DNA from: JANPEF01 sp031413115
Lineage (GTDB): Bacteria > Eisenbacteria > RBG-16-71-46 > DASYSL01
Assembly (NCBI GenBank): GCA_031413115.1
Contig: JANOEH010000092.1
Span: 1 to 31,785, forward strand
Length of the DNA: 31,785 nt
Direction of reading: 5' to 3'
Shown here: positions 1 through 7,836 of the stretch, piece by piece
Layout of the letters: each line of letters begins with the position of its first letter
Numbering within the stretch: the first letter of the stretch is position 1
The notes under the pieces: model-generated
What the model saw: the letters and a program-made list of their open reading frames with translations, nothing else
Databases searched by the model: none
Told to the model about the DNA's origin: nothing
Made by a program: the position numbers and the translations under genes

Positions 1-1001
1 CCCCAGGCCGGCATGACCGGCGGGGCGGGAGGTGGCGGCGCGGGCGCAGCGACCGGGCGCGGCATTGGCGCGGCGGCCGGTACGGGTGCGACCGCCGGGC
101 GCCCGGCGAGCGCACTGGCGGCGGACGGGCCGGGCGTGGGAAAGCCGTGCAACGGCGGCGGCGCGGGGATCGGGCCGGCCCCTCCGAGGACGCTCTGGAA
201 CGAGAAGTCATCGCTCACCGCGTGCACGTGCTCGGGTCGCACCGGGCGCGTGCTTGCGACGTACGCGTTCACCATCGACTGGCTGGCGACGATGTTGATC
301 TCGCGCGGGATGCCATTGGTCAGGCGATGCACGGCCTGGCAGCTGTCGTCGGGGAAGATGCGCTCGGGCTCACCGCCGGCGACGCGCAGGCGGTGGTGGA
401 TGTAGCGCGTGCATTCCTCGACCGACAGCGGATTGAGGCGGTACTTGACCGAGATGCGCTGGCGCAGCTGGCGCAGTTCGGGGCGCGCCAGTTTCTCCTC
501 GAGTTCGGGCTGGCCGACGAGGCAGATGTGGAGCAGCCGGCCGCCGCGATCCTCGAGATTCGACAGCAGGCGCACTTCCTCGAGCAGCTCGTGCGACAGG
601 TTCTGCGCCTCGTCGACGATCAGGATGCACGGCTCGCCGTGACCGACGTGCAGCGCGAGCCGATGCTCGAGCGCGGCGAGCAGCGCCGGCTTCGACGGCT
701 GCGACGGGGGCTCGACGCCGAAGCGCCGTGCGATCTCCTCGAGCAACTCGAGGCGGGTCAGCGCGGAGTTGTTGATCAGCGCGACGTGCGTGGTCTGTGG
801 CAGGCGGCTGACCAGGTCGTAGATCGCCGTGGTCTTGCCCGTGCCGACCTCGCCGGTGACGAGGACGAACGCTTCGCGGTTCTGGATCCCGTAGCGAAAG
901 TGGGCGACGGCCTCGAGGTGCTCGGGGCTCGGGTAGACGAACCGCGAATCGTGACCGGTCGAGAAGGGGTTTTCGCGCAGCCCGAAGTGGGGCTCGAACA
1001 T
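1..1001 (-). CDS. ExeA/GspA-type AAA+ ATPase, C-terminus off window
   Basis: The reading frame is open from an ATG at 1001-999 to the left edge, so at least 333 residues are present. GGAG at 1010-1007 precedes the start. Visible motifs: the N-terminal FGLRENPF box (residues 6-13) typical of ExeA/GspA ATPases, Walker A GEVGTGKT (50-57), Walker B ILIVDE (126-131) followed by AQNL, and later a GQPEL segment plus an IPREIN-type sensor/lid region. The AAA+ core ends near residue 270 and passes into a Pro/Ala-rich linker of about 60 residues that is still open at position 1, so a further domain probably lies outside the window. Family members energise type II secretion assembly (GspA) or serve other envelope or transposition roles; the sequence here does not decide which. 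pyrE lies upstream on the same strand, 162 bp away. Confidence 0.85.
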   Translation of the reverse strand, partial: MFEPHFGLRENPFSTGHDSRFVYPSPEHLEAVAHFRYGIQNREAFVLVTGEVGTGKTTAIYDLVSRLPQTTHVALINNSALTRLELLEEIARRFGVEPPSQPSKPALLAALEHRLALHVGHGEPCILIVDEAQNLSHELLEEVRLLSNLEDRGGRLLHICLVGQPELEEKLARPELRQLRQRISVKYRLNPLSVEECTRYIHHRLRVAGGEPERIFPDDSCQAVHRLTNGIPREINIVASQSMVNAYVASTRPVRPEHVHAVSDDFSFQSVLGGAGPIPAPPPLHGFPTPGPSAASALAGRPAVAPVPAAAPMPRPVAAPAPPPPAPPVMPAW

Positions 1002-1163
1002 GGAATCTCCATCCGCGGGTCGAGGGGCGTCATCCCTGTGATCGGCAGCCCGGCCGTGCCCCTGAAGGTGGACGCCCCGGGGGATCGGCGGGGGGGGGCG
1101 CCGGACGATTTCGATGATAGTCGTTGCGAGGCGGATTCGGCTAGGGCCTCGGGCTGCCGGATC
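1002..1163 (-). other. Intergenic leader of the ExeA-like gene, with G9 tract
   Basis: This 162-bp spacer lies between the pyrE stop and the ATPase start. On the minus strand it holds a TATCAT hexamer (plus 1114-1119) that resembles a -10 box, without a convincing -35 partner at 16-18 bp. A run of nine G on the plus strand (1090-1098) lies between that hexamer and the start codon. No open frame with coding character is seen. The promoter reading is weak. Confidence 0.3.
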
Positions 1164-1760
1164 TCAGGCGGGGGTGGAAGCGAGGATCGAGCGCCCCTCG
1201 GGCGTCGCCTGCAGCAGTTCCTCGAGCATGAAACAGGCGGTCAGCGTCACGCCCTCGGCGGCGAGCGCCTCGCCTCCGCCGGCCGCCCGGTCGACCACGC
1301 ACCACGCCTGCTCGACGATCGCCCCGGCCTCCCGGGCGGCGCGGACCGCGGCGAGCGCCGATTCGCCGCTGGTGCAGACGTCCTCGACGACCAGTGCGCG
1401 CGCGCCTGGGCTCAGGTTGCCCTCGATCAGGTTGCCGGAGCCGTGCACCTTCTGGGCCTTTCGCACGAGAAACGCTTCAAGGCTCGCGCCGCGGGCCAGG
1501 GCCTCGAGCGCGAATGCGACGACGATCGGATCGGCGCCCAGGGTGAGGCCTCCGACTGCGGTGATGCGGCCCACCGCCAGGTCGGGTGCGTAGCGCGCCT
1601 CGAGCAGCCGGCCGATGGCGCGGGCCCCGGCGGGATCAAGGCTGGTCTTGCGCACGTCGACGTAGAAGCGGCTCGTCGCCCCCGAGGCGAGCGTGAAGTC
1701 GCCGAACATGAGCGAACGCGCCAGCAGGATCGAGAGCAGCCGATCACGAGTGGAACTCAT
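1164..1760 (-). CDS. pyrE: Orotate phosphoribosyltransferase
   Basis: The gene encodes 198 residues, a normal length for PyrE, which transfers phosphoribose from PRPP to orotate to make OMP in pyrimidine synthesis (cytosolic). The class I PRTase signature VVEDVCTSGES (residues 124-134) is intact, with the two acidic residues E126 and D127. The RKAQKVHG stretch (100-107) matches the flexible-loop region with conserved Lys and His. FGDFTLASG (19-27) followed by FYVDVRKTSLDP matches the N-terminal orotate-binding part of the family. The ATG at 1760-1758 has no strong Shine-Dalgarno sequence; the family motif begins soon after it, so no much later start is likely. The protease gene diverges from it after a 147-bp spacer. 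Confidence 0.93.
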   Translation of the reverse strand: MSSTRDRLLSILLARSLMFGDFTLASGATSRFYVDVRKTSLDPAGARAIGRLLEARYAPDLAVGRITAVGGLTLGADPIVVAFALEALARGASLEAFLVRKAQKVHGSGNLIEGNLSPGARALVVEDVCTSGESALAAVRAAREAGAIVEQAWCVVDRAAGGGEALAAEGVTLTACFMLEELLQATPEGRSILASTPA

Positions 1761-1830
1761 GGCCGCAATGTGCCCCCGGTCCGGGGGGCTGTCAAGCGAG
1801 CCCGCCCCCGAGCAGGCCCAGCGGTCCGCC

Positions 1831-1860
1831 TTGACCGGGAGGGGCAGCCACGCCTACCCT
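1831..1860 (+). promoter_or_regulatory. Candidate sigma70-type promoter for the S8 protease
   Basis: TTGACC (1831-1836) is followed by an 18-bp spacer and TACCCT (1855-1860). The -35 box matches the consensus at five of six positions, the -10 box at only three. The implied start site lies about 40 bp before the ATG at 1908. Similar TTGAC-type elements lie before the M23 gene and the Trm112-like gene. Confidence 0.35.
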
Positions 1861-1907
1861 TGAGAAGCCGTCCGTCGGGCTCCCCACCTCATCTCGGAGA
1901 TCGCACC

Positions 1908-4900
1908 ATGCTCGGGCACGCCCGCCCCCGTCACATCCGGCCCGTGTCGTTGCCCGAGGTTCTCGCGACCCTCCTTCTCGGTGGGCTTGTCGGCAGCGGG
2001 GCCGATCCGGTCGCCGCCCAGGTGCGGGCCCGCGTCCTCGACCTCCCGCTCTACGAGCCCGCGGAGGGCCGGACCGCGCTCCCGGCCTACCATCCGCAGA
2101 AGCTCGTGCTCGAACTGGGCCCCGAAGCTCCGCGGCCGGGCTTTGGTTCGTCGTTCCGACCAGAGGCCGTGCCGCAGCGCCTCTCTGCCAGCGGACTCGG
2201 CGCGCTCGATGCGCTCAACGCCGTCCACGCGGTCACCCTGTTCACGCCCATGTTCCCCATGGCGACGCTGCCGGCGGCCGGCAGCGGCGACGAGGACCTC
2301 ACGCGCTGGTACATCGTCGAGTTCCCCGCCGGCGTGTCGCTGGTGCAGGCGCTCGTCGAATACGCCGGCGTGCCCGGCGTGGTGGGCGCCGAGCCGGTGC
2401 CGCTGCACGCCGTGAGCTATACCCCGAACGACCCGCAACGCTTCAACCAGTGGCATCACACGACGAGCGCGGTGTACGACGCGTGGGACCTGGCGCAGGG
2501 CGACACGTCGATCGTGATCGCGATCGTCGACACCGGCGTGCAGTACAACCACTCCGATCTCGGCGGTACGGCGGCGCCGTACACCGCGGGTGTCATCTGG
2601 CACAACTGGGCCGAGATGGGCGGCACGCCCGGCTTCGACGACGACTCGAACGGCTTCGTCGACGATTTCCGCGGCTGGGATTTCGTCTCTTCGGCGATCG
2701 GCGCGGTGGGGGAGGACCTGGCGACGGCCGACAATGATCCCAAGGACTTCAGCGGGCACGGCACGTTCTGCTCCGGCATGGCGAGCGGGCGCACCGACAA
2801 TGGCGTGGGCATCGCGGGCACCGCATTCAAGGCAAAGATCATGCCATTGCGAGTCGGCTGGTCGAGCGCCACGGGCACGAGCCTGGTCGACATGGTGTTC
2901 TGCGCGCAGGCCATCAACTACGCGGTGGCCAAGGGCGCGAAGGTGATCAACTGCTCGTGGTCGAACGGCAACCTGCCATCGCTCGTTTCGGCCGTCACCG
3001 CGGCAATCAACGCGGGCGCGACCGTGTGCGTCGCCGCGGGCAACGAGGGCGTGCAGAATCCGCCGCAGAACTACCTGTCGACGCGCGGCGACTGCGTGGA
3101 CGTGGGAGCGACCGACATCAACGACCAGCGCGCCGGGTTCTCGAACTACGGCAGCTGGGTCGACCTCTCGGCCGCCGGCTCGAGCGTCTACAGCACGTCC
3201 TCCAGCGCCTACACCCCGACCTATTCGACCGGCAGCGGCACGTCGTTCTCTTCGCCGTTCGTCGCCGGTGCGGTCGCGCTCTACCAGGGCTGGCGCCGGT
3301 CGGAGGGCAAGCCGTTCGCCACTCCCGCCGAGGTGCTCCTGCGCCTGCGCGACACGGGCGACGACATCGACGCCATCAACGGCGGCTACGCCGGCCTGAT
3401 CGGCTCGCGGCTCAACGTAGCGCGTTTGATCACCGATCCGCCGACGTCCTGGGCGCGCACGGGCGTCGGTGCGTTCAACAGTTCGCCCGCGCTGGTTGAT
3501 CTCGACGGCGACGGCGACGAGGAAATCGTCATCGGCGGCACCGACCAGAAGCTCGTCGCGGTGAACGGCGCTGCCGGCGACACGCTGCCCGGCTTCCCGG
3601 TGACGGTGATCGGCGCGATCAACTCGAGCCCGGCCGTGTGGGACGTCGACCTCGACGGCGAACCCGAGATCCTCTTCGGCACGAACCAGGGGCGGCTCTA
3701 CGCGGTCAACGGCGACGGCACGATCGTGCCCGGCTACCCGGTGTTGCTCGCGGGCGACCTGCGCGCGGGGCCCGTCGTCGGCGACATCGACGGCACGAAC
3801 CCTGGCTTCGAGTGCGTCATCGGCTCGGCCACGGGGCAGACCTGGGTGGTCGATCGCGCCGGGGTCGTGCGGCCGGGCTGGCCGCAGGCTGCGCGCGCCG
3901 GCATCTATGCCACGCCCGCGTTGCACGACTTCGACGGCAACGGCTTCTCGGACATCGTCGTCGGCTCGTACGACTCGACGCTGTACGCGTGGCATGGCGA
4001 CGGCACTCCGCGAACGGGCTGGCCGATCGCGTTGCCCAATCGCATTCTCTCGGCGGCGGCGATCGGCGACATCGATCGTGACGGCGCGGCCGACGTCGTG
4101 GTCGGTTGCTTCGACGAGAAGGTGTACGCCTTTCGTGCCAATGGCACGCCCCTGGTCGGCTGGCCTGCGACCGTGGCCGGTGCGGTGCGCTCCTCGCCGG
4201 CGCTGGCCGACCTGGCGGGAAACGACGGCTGGCTCGAGGTGGCGGTCGCCTCGGACGGTCCCACGCTCACGGTGTTCAACTCCAACGGCACGTTCGCTTC
4301 GGGGTGGCCGCAGGCACTGACCGGCAGCGTGGTCGGCGGGGTCGTCATCGGTGATGTCGACGACGACGGGATGCTCGACATCGTGGTCGGCGCGCTCGAC
4401 AAGTCGATCTCGATCTTTCGCGCGTCGGGACAGCCGAAGCTCGGCTGGCCGCGCTTCTACGAGGGCGTGATCAGCGGCACGCCATCGCTCGCCGACGTCG
4501 ACGACGACGACCGGCTCGAGATCGTCTTCGGCACCGAGACCAAGCGCCTGCGCGCCGTCGACATGGGCCAGGGCTCGTGGAACCCGGCGCTCATGCCGTG
4601 GCCCACGCTGCATCGCGACTACCTGCGGCGTGGTTCCGTCTCTGCGTCGCTGGTCGACGTCGCCCCGGGGGCGGGCCTCGTCGCCGGCGCTGCGCGCACG
4701 ATTGCGCTCCGCGCAGCCCCGAATCCCGCGGCTGGCACCATGCGCCTCACCCTGCGTCGCGCGGTCGTGTCGCACCATGCGGGCGGCGACGGTGTGCGTC
4801 TCTTCGACGTGAGCGGGCGTCTGGTGCGCGAACTCGATCTCGCGGCCGGGGCGGCGGATGCGGCCGAGACGTCGGTGGCCTGGGACGGCGCCGATCGGGA

Positions 4901-4988
4901 CGGGCGCCCGATGCCGGCCGGCCTCTACTTCGCGCGGGCGCGCTGGGGCGGACGCGAGGCGTCGCTGCGTCTGGTGCGCGTGCCGTAG
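1908..4988 (+). CDS. Secreted subtilisin-like protease with FG-GAP propeller and sorting-like CTD
   Basis: The product has 1026 residues. The start was set at ATG 1908 because GGAGA (1896-1900) lies 7 nt upstream and a signal peptide follows (hydrophobic stretch around residues 18-35, ending VAAQ). The same frame is open far upstream, but that part runs antisense through pyrE. A prodomain-like region occupies about 40-165. The S8 catalytic triad is intact: D208 in IVDTG, H284 in GHGTF, S446 in GTSFSSP, with the oxyanion Asn N379 in AAGNEG. Residues 524-899 hold eight FG-GAP/VCBS-type repeats of about 47 residues. The end (about 936-1026) is a FlgD-Ig-like domain with PNP near its start, FDVSGRLVREL, WDGADRDG and GLYFARA, the pattern of type IX-like sorting domains. 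I infer a surface or extracellular protease. It is transcribed alone, facing a bidirectional hairpin. Confidence 0.93.
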   Translation: MLGHARPRHIRPVSLPEVLATLLLGGLVGSGADPVAAQVRARVLDLPLYEPAEGRTALPAYHPQKLVLELGPEAPRPGFGSSFRPEAVPQRLSASGLGALDALNAVHAVTLFTPMFPMATLPAAGSGDEDLTRWYIVEFPAGVSLVQALVEYAGVPGVVGAEPVPLHAVSYTPNDPQRFNQWHHTTSAVYDAWDLAQGDTSIVIAIVDTGVQYNHSDLGGTAAPYTAGVIWHNWAEMGGTPGFDDDSNGFVDDFRGWDFVSSAIGAVGEDLATADNDPKDFSGHGTFCSGMASGRTDNGVGIAGTAFKAKIMPLRVGWSSATGTSLVDMVFCAQAINYAVAKGAKVINCSWSNGNLPSLVSAVTAAINAGATVCVAAGNEGVQNPPQNYLSTRGDCVDVGATDINDQRAGFSNYGSWVDLSAAGSSVYSTSSSAYTPTYSTGSGTSFSSPFVAGAVALYQGWRRSEGKPFATPAEVLLRLRDTGDDIDAINGGYAGLIGSRLNVARLITDPPTSWARTGVGAFNSSPALVDLDGDGDEEIVIGGTDQKLVAVNGAAGDTLPGFPVTVIGAINSSPAVWDVDLDGEPEILFGTNQGRLYAVNGDGTIVPGYPVLLAGDLRAGPVVGDIDGTNPGFECVIGSATGQTWVVDRAGVVRPGWPQAARAGIYATPALHDFDGNGFSDIVVGSYDSTLYAWHGDGTPRTGWPIALPNRILSAAAIGDIDRDGAADVVVGCFDEKVYAFRANGTPLVGWPATVAGAVRSSPALADLAGNDGWLEVAVASDGPTLTVFNSNGTFASGWPQALTGSVVGGVVIGDVDDDGMLDIVVGALDKSISIFRASGQPKLGWPRFYEGVISGTPSLADVDDDDRLEIVFGTETKRLRAVDMGQGSWNPALMPWPTLHRDYLRRGSVSASLVDVAPGAGLVAGAARTIALRAAPNPAAGTMRLTLRRAVVSHHAGGDGVRLFDVSGRLVRELDLAAGAADAAETSVAWDGADRDGRPMPAGLYFARARWGGREASLRLVRVP
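3477..4604 (+). repeat. Eight tandem FG-GAP/VCBS-type repeats within the S8 protease
   Basis: Eight protein repeats averaging 47 residues (376 codons in all). The typical pattern is a small residue pair plus P, then D-x-D/N-G-D or a variant, E/D-I-V-x-G, a short hydrophobic strand, and G-W/F/Y-P near the end. Acidic loops such as DLDGDGDEE, DVDLDGEPE, DFDGNGFSD and DVDDDGMLD suggest calcium binding. Eight copies fit a closed beta-propeller. The DNA copies have diverged, so this is an old protein-level repeat, not a recent tandem duplication. Confidence 0.85.
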
Positions 4989-5017
4989 CCGCGAAAGTGG
5001 TCCAGCGGGGCAATGCG

Positions 5018-5051
5018 AACGGGGAGGCCGGATCCGTCCGGCCTCCCCGTT
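5018..5051. terminator. Perfect 15-bp hairpin between convergent genes
   Basis: AACGGGGAGGCCGGA (5018-5032) and its exact reverse complement (5037-5051) are separated by a TCCG loop. The hairpin lies between the convergent ends of the S8 protease (4988) and the lipoprotein gene (5103), where a bidirectional terminator is expected. The stem is very stable, but no T-run follows on either strand, so it may act by pausing, with Rho, or as a 3'-end protector rather than as a classical intrinsic terminator. Confidence 0.6.
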
Positions 5052-5102
5052 GTCGTTCGCGCGCCCCGTCCGTGGGCCGCGCCCTGCTCTCGCTTTACGT
5101 TT

Positions 5103-5567
5103 CTAGCGGGCGGGCCTCCGCGTGATGCCCGGTACTTCTTCAACCTCCGGTGCCTCCGCGGACGTGATTCCGTTGCCCACGTACGCCGCACCGGACGAGC
5201 TGCTCCGGTTGGCGCTCAGGTCGACCGCCTTCACGCGATACCAGGTGCCCTGCTCGGACGGCTCGTCGACCGAGAATTCGGAGGCCAGGACCGTGGTGCT
5301 ATTGGCCTTGATGTAGGCGCTTTCGCGCGCCGGATCCGGATCATAGCGGAAGACGTCGTAGCCGACGACGTCCGGCTCGGTGCTGGCATCCCAGTCGAGG
5401 AGGACGCTCGGGCCGCGCGCCTCGGTGCGGATGTTGACCGGCGCCGACGGCGGGGCCGTGTCGACATTCTGGTTGAGGGACGAGAGCGTGTCTTCGGCGG
5501 CGCAGCCCGTGAGGGCGAACGTGGCGAGCGTGACGGCAACGGCGGTAACGGAGTGGCGGTGAACCAT
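5103..5567 (-). CDS. Fibronectin type III-like lipoprotein
   Basis: The product has 154 residues. The start at ATG 5567-5565 is supported by GGAGG (plus-strand CCTCC at 5578-5582) 10 nt upstream and by the signal sequence that follows; an in-frame start 54 bp further upstream would spoil it. Residues 1-22 form a lipoprotein signal with lipobox LTGC, so Cys22 should be acylated. The residue after it is Ala, which in enterobacteria would favour outer-membrane sorting. From about residue 38 there is one Fn3-like beta-sandwich (PPSAPVNI, LLDWDAS, GYDVFRY, WYRVKAVD), ending near 132, then a short Pro/Glu-containing tail. No catalytic motif is seen. Likely a small periplasmic or surface lipoprotein for binding or adhesion; its partner is unknown. 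It diverges from the M23 gene. Confidence 0.82.
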   Translation of the reverse strand: MVHRHSVTAVAVTLATFALTGCAAEDTLSSLNQNVDTAPPSAPVNIRTEARGPSVLLDWDASTEPDVVGYDVFRYDPDPARESAYIKANSTTVLASEFSVDEPSEQGTWYRVKAVDLSANRSSSSGAAYVGNGITSAEAPEVEEVPGITRRPAR

Positions 5568-5948
5568 GACGGGCAAACCTCCCTGTAGGGTGACGCGATC
5601 CTTCGCACGGATGACGTGCAAGCGACGGCGATCCCCGCATCGGGGGAATCACGCTGGCGTCCGCCGCAAGGGGTGTGCCACGGTCGGGGCCGGGCCTTTC
5701 GGGAGCGGGGCATGGCCGGCCCGGAAACGACGGGTCCGCACTCGAAGTCGCATTTTCGCAGGCTGCAACACGTGTAGACCTGCATCGGGGGACGTGCACG
5801 AGGGGGCGCGGATGAGTCCGGAGGGCGGGTTCGCGCGGTGGCGCGGTCTTGCGGGATGCACGAGTCCGTGTCGCACGCCTCGCACGATGCAACGCAACGT
5901 GCCGGGGGCCGCCTTGACCCTGCGCAGGCCCGCAGTTAGGGTCGAAAC
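5568..5948. other. 381-bp divergent spacer without a gene
   Basis: The region separates the lipoprotein gene (minus) from the M23 peptidase gene (plus) and must carry both start regions. It contains the lipoprotein Shine-Dalgarno sequence (5578-5582) and a TTGACC/TAGGGT element close to the M23 start. An open frame crossing it (5566-5976) gives an Arg/Cys-rich product with no recognisable fold and was not accepted. No tRNA, repeat or transposon end was seen. Confidence 0.6.
5914..5942 (+). promoter_or_regulatory. Candidate promoter immediately before the M23 gene
   Basis: TTGACC (5914-5919), a 17-bp spacer and TAGGGT (5937-5942). The -35 box is strong and the -10 box has three of six consensus bases. 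The expected transcription start falls at or within a few bases of the ATG at 5949, which would give a leaderless or nearly leaderless mRNA. AGGG just before the ATG could instead serve as a weak ribosome site on a longer transcript. Confidence 0.35.
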
Positions 5949-7829
5949 ATGCGACGGATCGCGCAGCCCGGCATGAACTTGGCGATGATGGTGACCCTTC
6001 TCGCCCCACTCGAGCCGTTTCCCGGGCTGACCTCGGGGTTCGGCGAGTACCGCGAGGGCGGCCGCTTCCACGCCGGGCTCGACTACTCGACCGGGGGGAA
6101 GACCGGCACCGTCGTGCGCGCGGTGGCCGACGGCTGGGTCGAGCGCGTGCGCACTTCCGGCGTCGGCTACGGTCGCTCCGTCTACCTGCGCCTGGCCGAC
6201 GGGCGGACCGCGGTGTACGGCCACCTCGATCGCTTCGCCCCGGCGCTCGAGGCGCATGTCGCGGCGCGACAGGACTCGAGTGGCAGCTACGAGCAGGACC
6301 TGTGGCCGCGCGCCGGCTCGCTGCGCTTTCGCGCCGGCGAGACGATCGCGTGGAGCGGGCAGACCGGTGCCGGTCCGGCGCACCTGCATTTCGAGCTGCG
6401 CCGCGGCGACATGAATCTCCATCCGATGAAGCAGGGCATCGCGATCGCCGATCGTACGCCGCCGTCGATCGCGGCGGTGACGCTCACGCCCGCCGAGCCG
6501 GCGGCGCGCGTCGGCGAGGGCTTCGATCCCTGGCGGCGAGGGTTCGCCGGGAGCGGGGTGCTGACGGGGCCGACCGTGCGCGGATCCTTCCTGATCGCGC
6601 TCGATACGTGGGATCAGATCGGGTCGCGAAGCAATCATCTCGCCACCTATCGCCTGCGCGTCGAACTCGACGGGCGCCTCGCCTACGATGCGGTGCTCGA
6701 TTCGGTGAGTTGGGACGACATGGCGATTTCGGATCGTGTGTTCGACCTCGCGGCCACCCGAGCGGGGATGTCCGACCGGCGCAGCCTGCAATCGATCCCC
6801 GGCGATCGATCGGGGGTCGTGCGCCGCGGATCGCCGCGCTGGGAGCTGGCGCCCGGCCCGCATGTCCTGCGCTTCGTCGCCGAGGACGAGGCGGGCAACC
6901 GCACGGCGCGCACGCTGGAGCTGCGCGCGCTCGCACCGGCCGAGCCGCGCTCTGTGGCGATGTCCGGACCGTCGGCCGCGAACGCCTCGGCCGGCGCGAC
7001 GCGTCCCTGGATCGTGCCGCGCGGGCGGGGGGCGATCGTCGTCGCCGGGCGGTCGGCGGGACGTCCGCCGTTCGCGCGCTGGTCCGACCTCACGATCGTT
7101 GACTCGCTCGTCGCGACGAATGGCGGGCTGTGGGCGGTGAGCACCTCGCAGGCCGCGGGTTCCCGGCCTGGTCCATCGGGGCTGTTCGTTGCCGGCGGGG
7201 GAGCGGGTGCGGTCACCCTCGCGCCCGGCATTCGCCTGTCGTGGACGACCGAGGCGTTCCATGAGCCGGTCGCCCTCGTCGCCGCGGCGGAGCCGGCCGT
7301 CGCCGGTCCGGTGCTCAGGGCCGCCGTGCCGACCATGCTCCGCCTCGACTCGGCCGACCTGGCGCTCGCCCGCCCGGTGCGCCTGTCGTGGCAGCCGGCC
7401 GAACTCGCCGGAAAACCTTGGTCCGGCGTGGGGCTCTTTCGTCGCAGCGGATCGTCGTGGAGCTTTCTTGCCGGGCGCGACTCGAGCGGCGCCTGGAGCG
7501 CATCGACCCGGCGGCTGGGCACGTTTGCGTTGCTCGCCGACACGACCGCGCCGCACATCGTCCCACCGCGGGAGTACGTTGCGCGTGCGGGCGGTGTCGC
7601 GCCCGCGCTTTCCTTCGGCTTGACCGATCGCGGGGCGGGGCTCGTCGCCGCCGAGCAGCGCATGCTCGTCGACGGCCGGCGCGTGCCCGCCGAGTACGAT
7701 CCCGATGCGGATCGGCTCACCTGGCGGCCCCGCGCACCGCTCGCGGCGGGGGATCACCTGATCATCGTCGAAGCGGTGGATGCGCTGGGGAATCGCGCTT
7801 CCGTCCGCCTGCCCGTGGAGGTACGGTAA
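5949..7829 (+). CDS. M23 (LytM-type) metallopeptidase with beta-rich C-terminal domains
   Basis: The product has 626 residues. A short hydrophobic N-terminus (residues 9-21) suggests export; an alternative ATG lies at 5973. The peptidase domain covers about 25-165 and keeps the full M23 active site: H41 and D45 in HAGLD, H92 in YGHLD, and H145/H147 in HLHFE. Such enzymes cleave peptide cross-links of peptidoglycan. Most of the protein (about 170-626) is beta-rich and Ig-like, with AGNRT-type strands at about 315 and again near the end (residues 617-621, LGNRA), perhaps for substrate or envelope anchoring. An acidic/aromatic insert (100-125) precedes the HLH motif. The stop is 7 bp before dnaE, so the two are probably co-transcribed. 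I infer a periplasmic cell-wall hydrolase or a regulator of one. Confidence 0.88.
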   Translation: MRRIAQPGMNLAMMVTLLAPLEPFPGLTSGFGEYREGGRFHAGLDYSTGGKTGTVVRAVADGWVERVRTSGVGYGRSVYLRLADGRTAVYGHLDRFAPALEAHVAARQDSSGSYEQDLWPRAGSLRFRAGETIAWSGQTGAGPAHLHFELRRGDMNLHPMKQGIAIADRTPPSIAAVTLTPAEPAARVGEGFDPWRRGFAGSGVLTGPTVRGSFLIALDTWDQIGSRSNHLATYRLRVELDGRLAYDAVLDSVSWDDMAISDRVFDLAATRAGMSDRRSLQSIPGDRSGVVRRGSPRWELAPGPHVLRFVAEDEAGNRTARTLELRALAPAEPRSVAMSGPSAANASAGATRPWIVPRGRGAIVVAGRSAGRPPFARWSDLTIVDSLVATNGGLWAVSTSQAAGSRPGPSGLFVAGGGAGAVTLAPGIRLSWTTEAFHEPVALVAAAEPAVAGPVLRAAVPTMLRLDSADLALARPVRLSWQPAELAGKPWSGVGLFRRSGSSWSFLAGRDSSGAWSASTRRLGTFALLADTTAPHIVPPREYVARAGGVAPALSFGLTDRGAGLVAAEQRMLVDGRRVPAEYDPDADRLTWRPRAPLAAGDHLIIVEAVDALGNRASVRLPVEVR

Positions 7830-7836
7830 CGCGGCG

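Noticed and set aside
1773..1788. Possible C5/G5 hairpin in the pyrE leader
   Set aside because: The stem is only five pairs in a region where such GC pairings are common by chance.
147..1907. In-frame extension of the S8 protease frame up to position 147
   Set aside because: It runs antisense through the ExeA-like gene and pyrE, has no domain similarity, and ATG 1908 has both a ribosome site and a signal peptide.
1854..4778. 974-codon open frame on the minus strand opposite the S8 protease
   Set aside because: Arg/His/Asp/Val-rich product without domains; a mirror of strong third-position GC bias in the real gene.
5566..5976. 136-codon open frame in the divergent spacer
   Set aside because: Overlaps the start regions of both flanking genes and has Arg/Cys-rich, non-coding-like composition.
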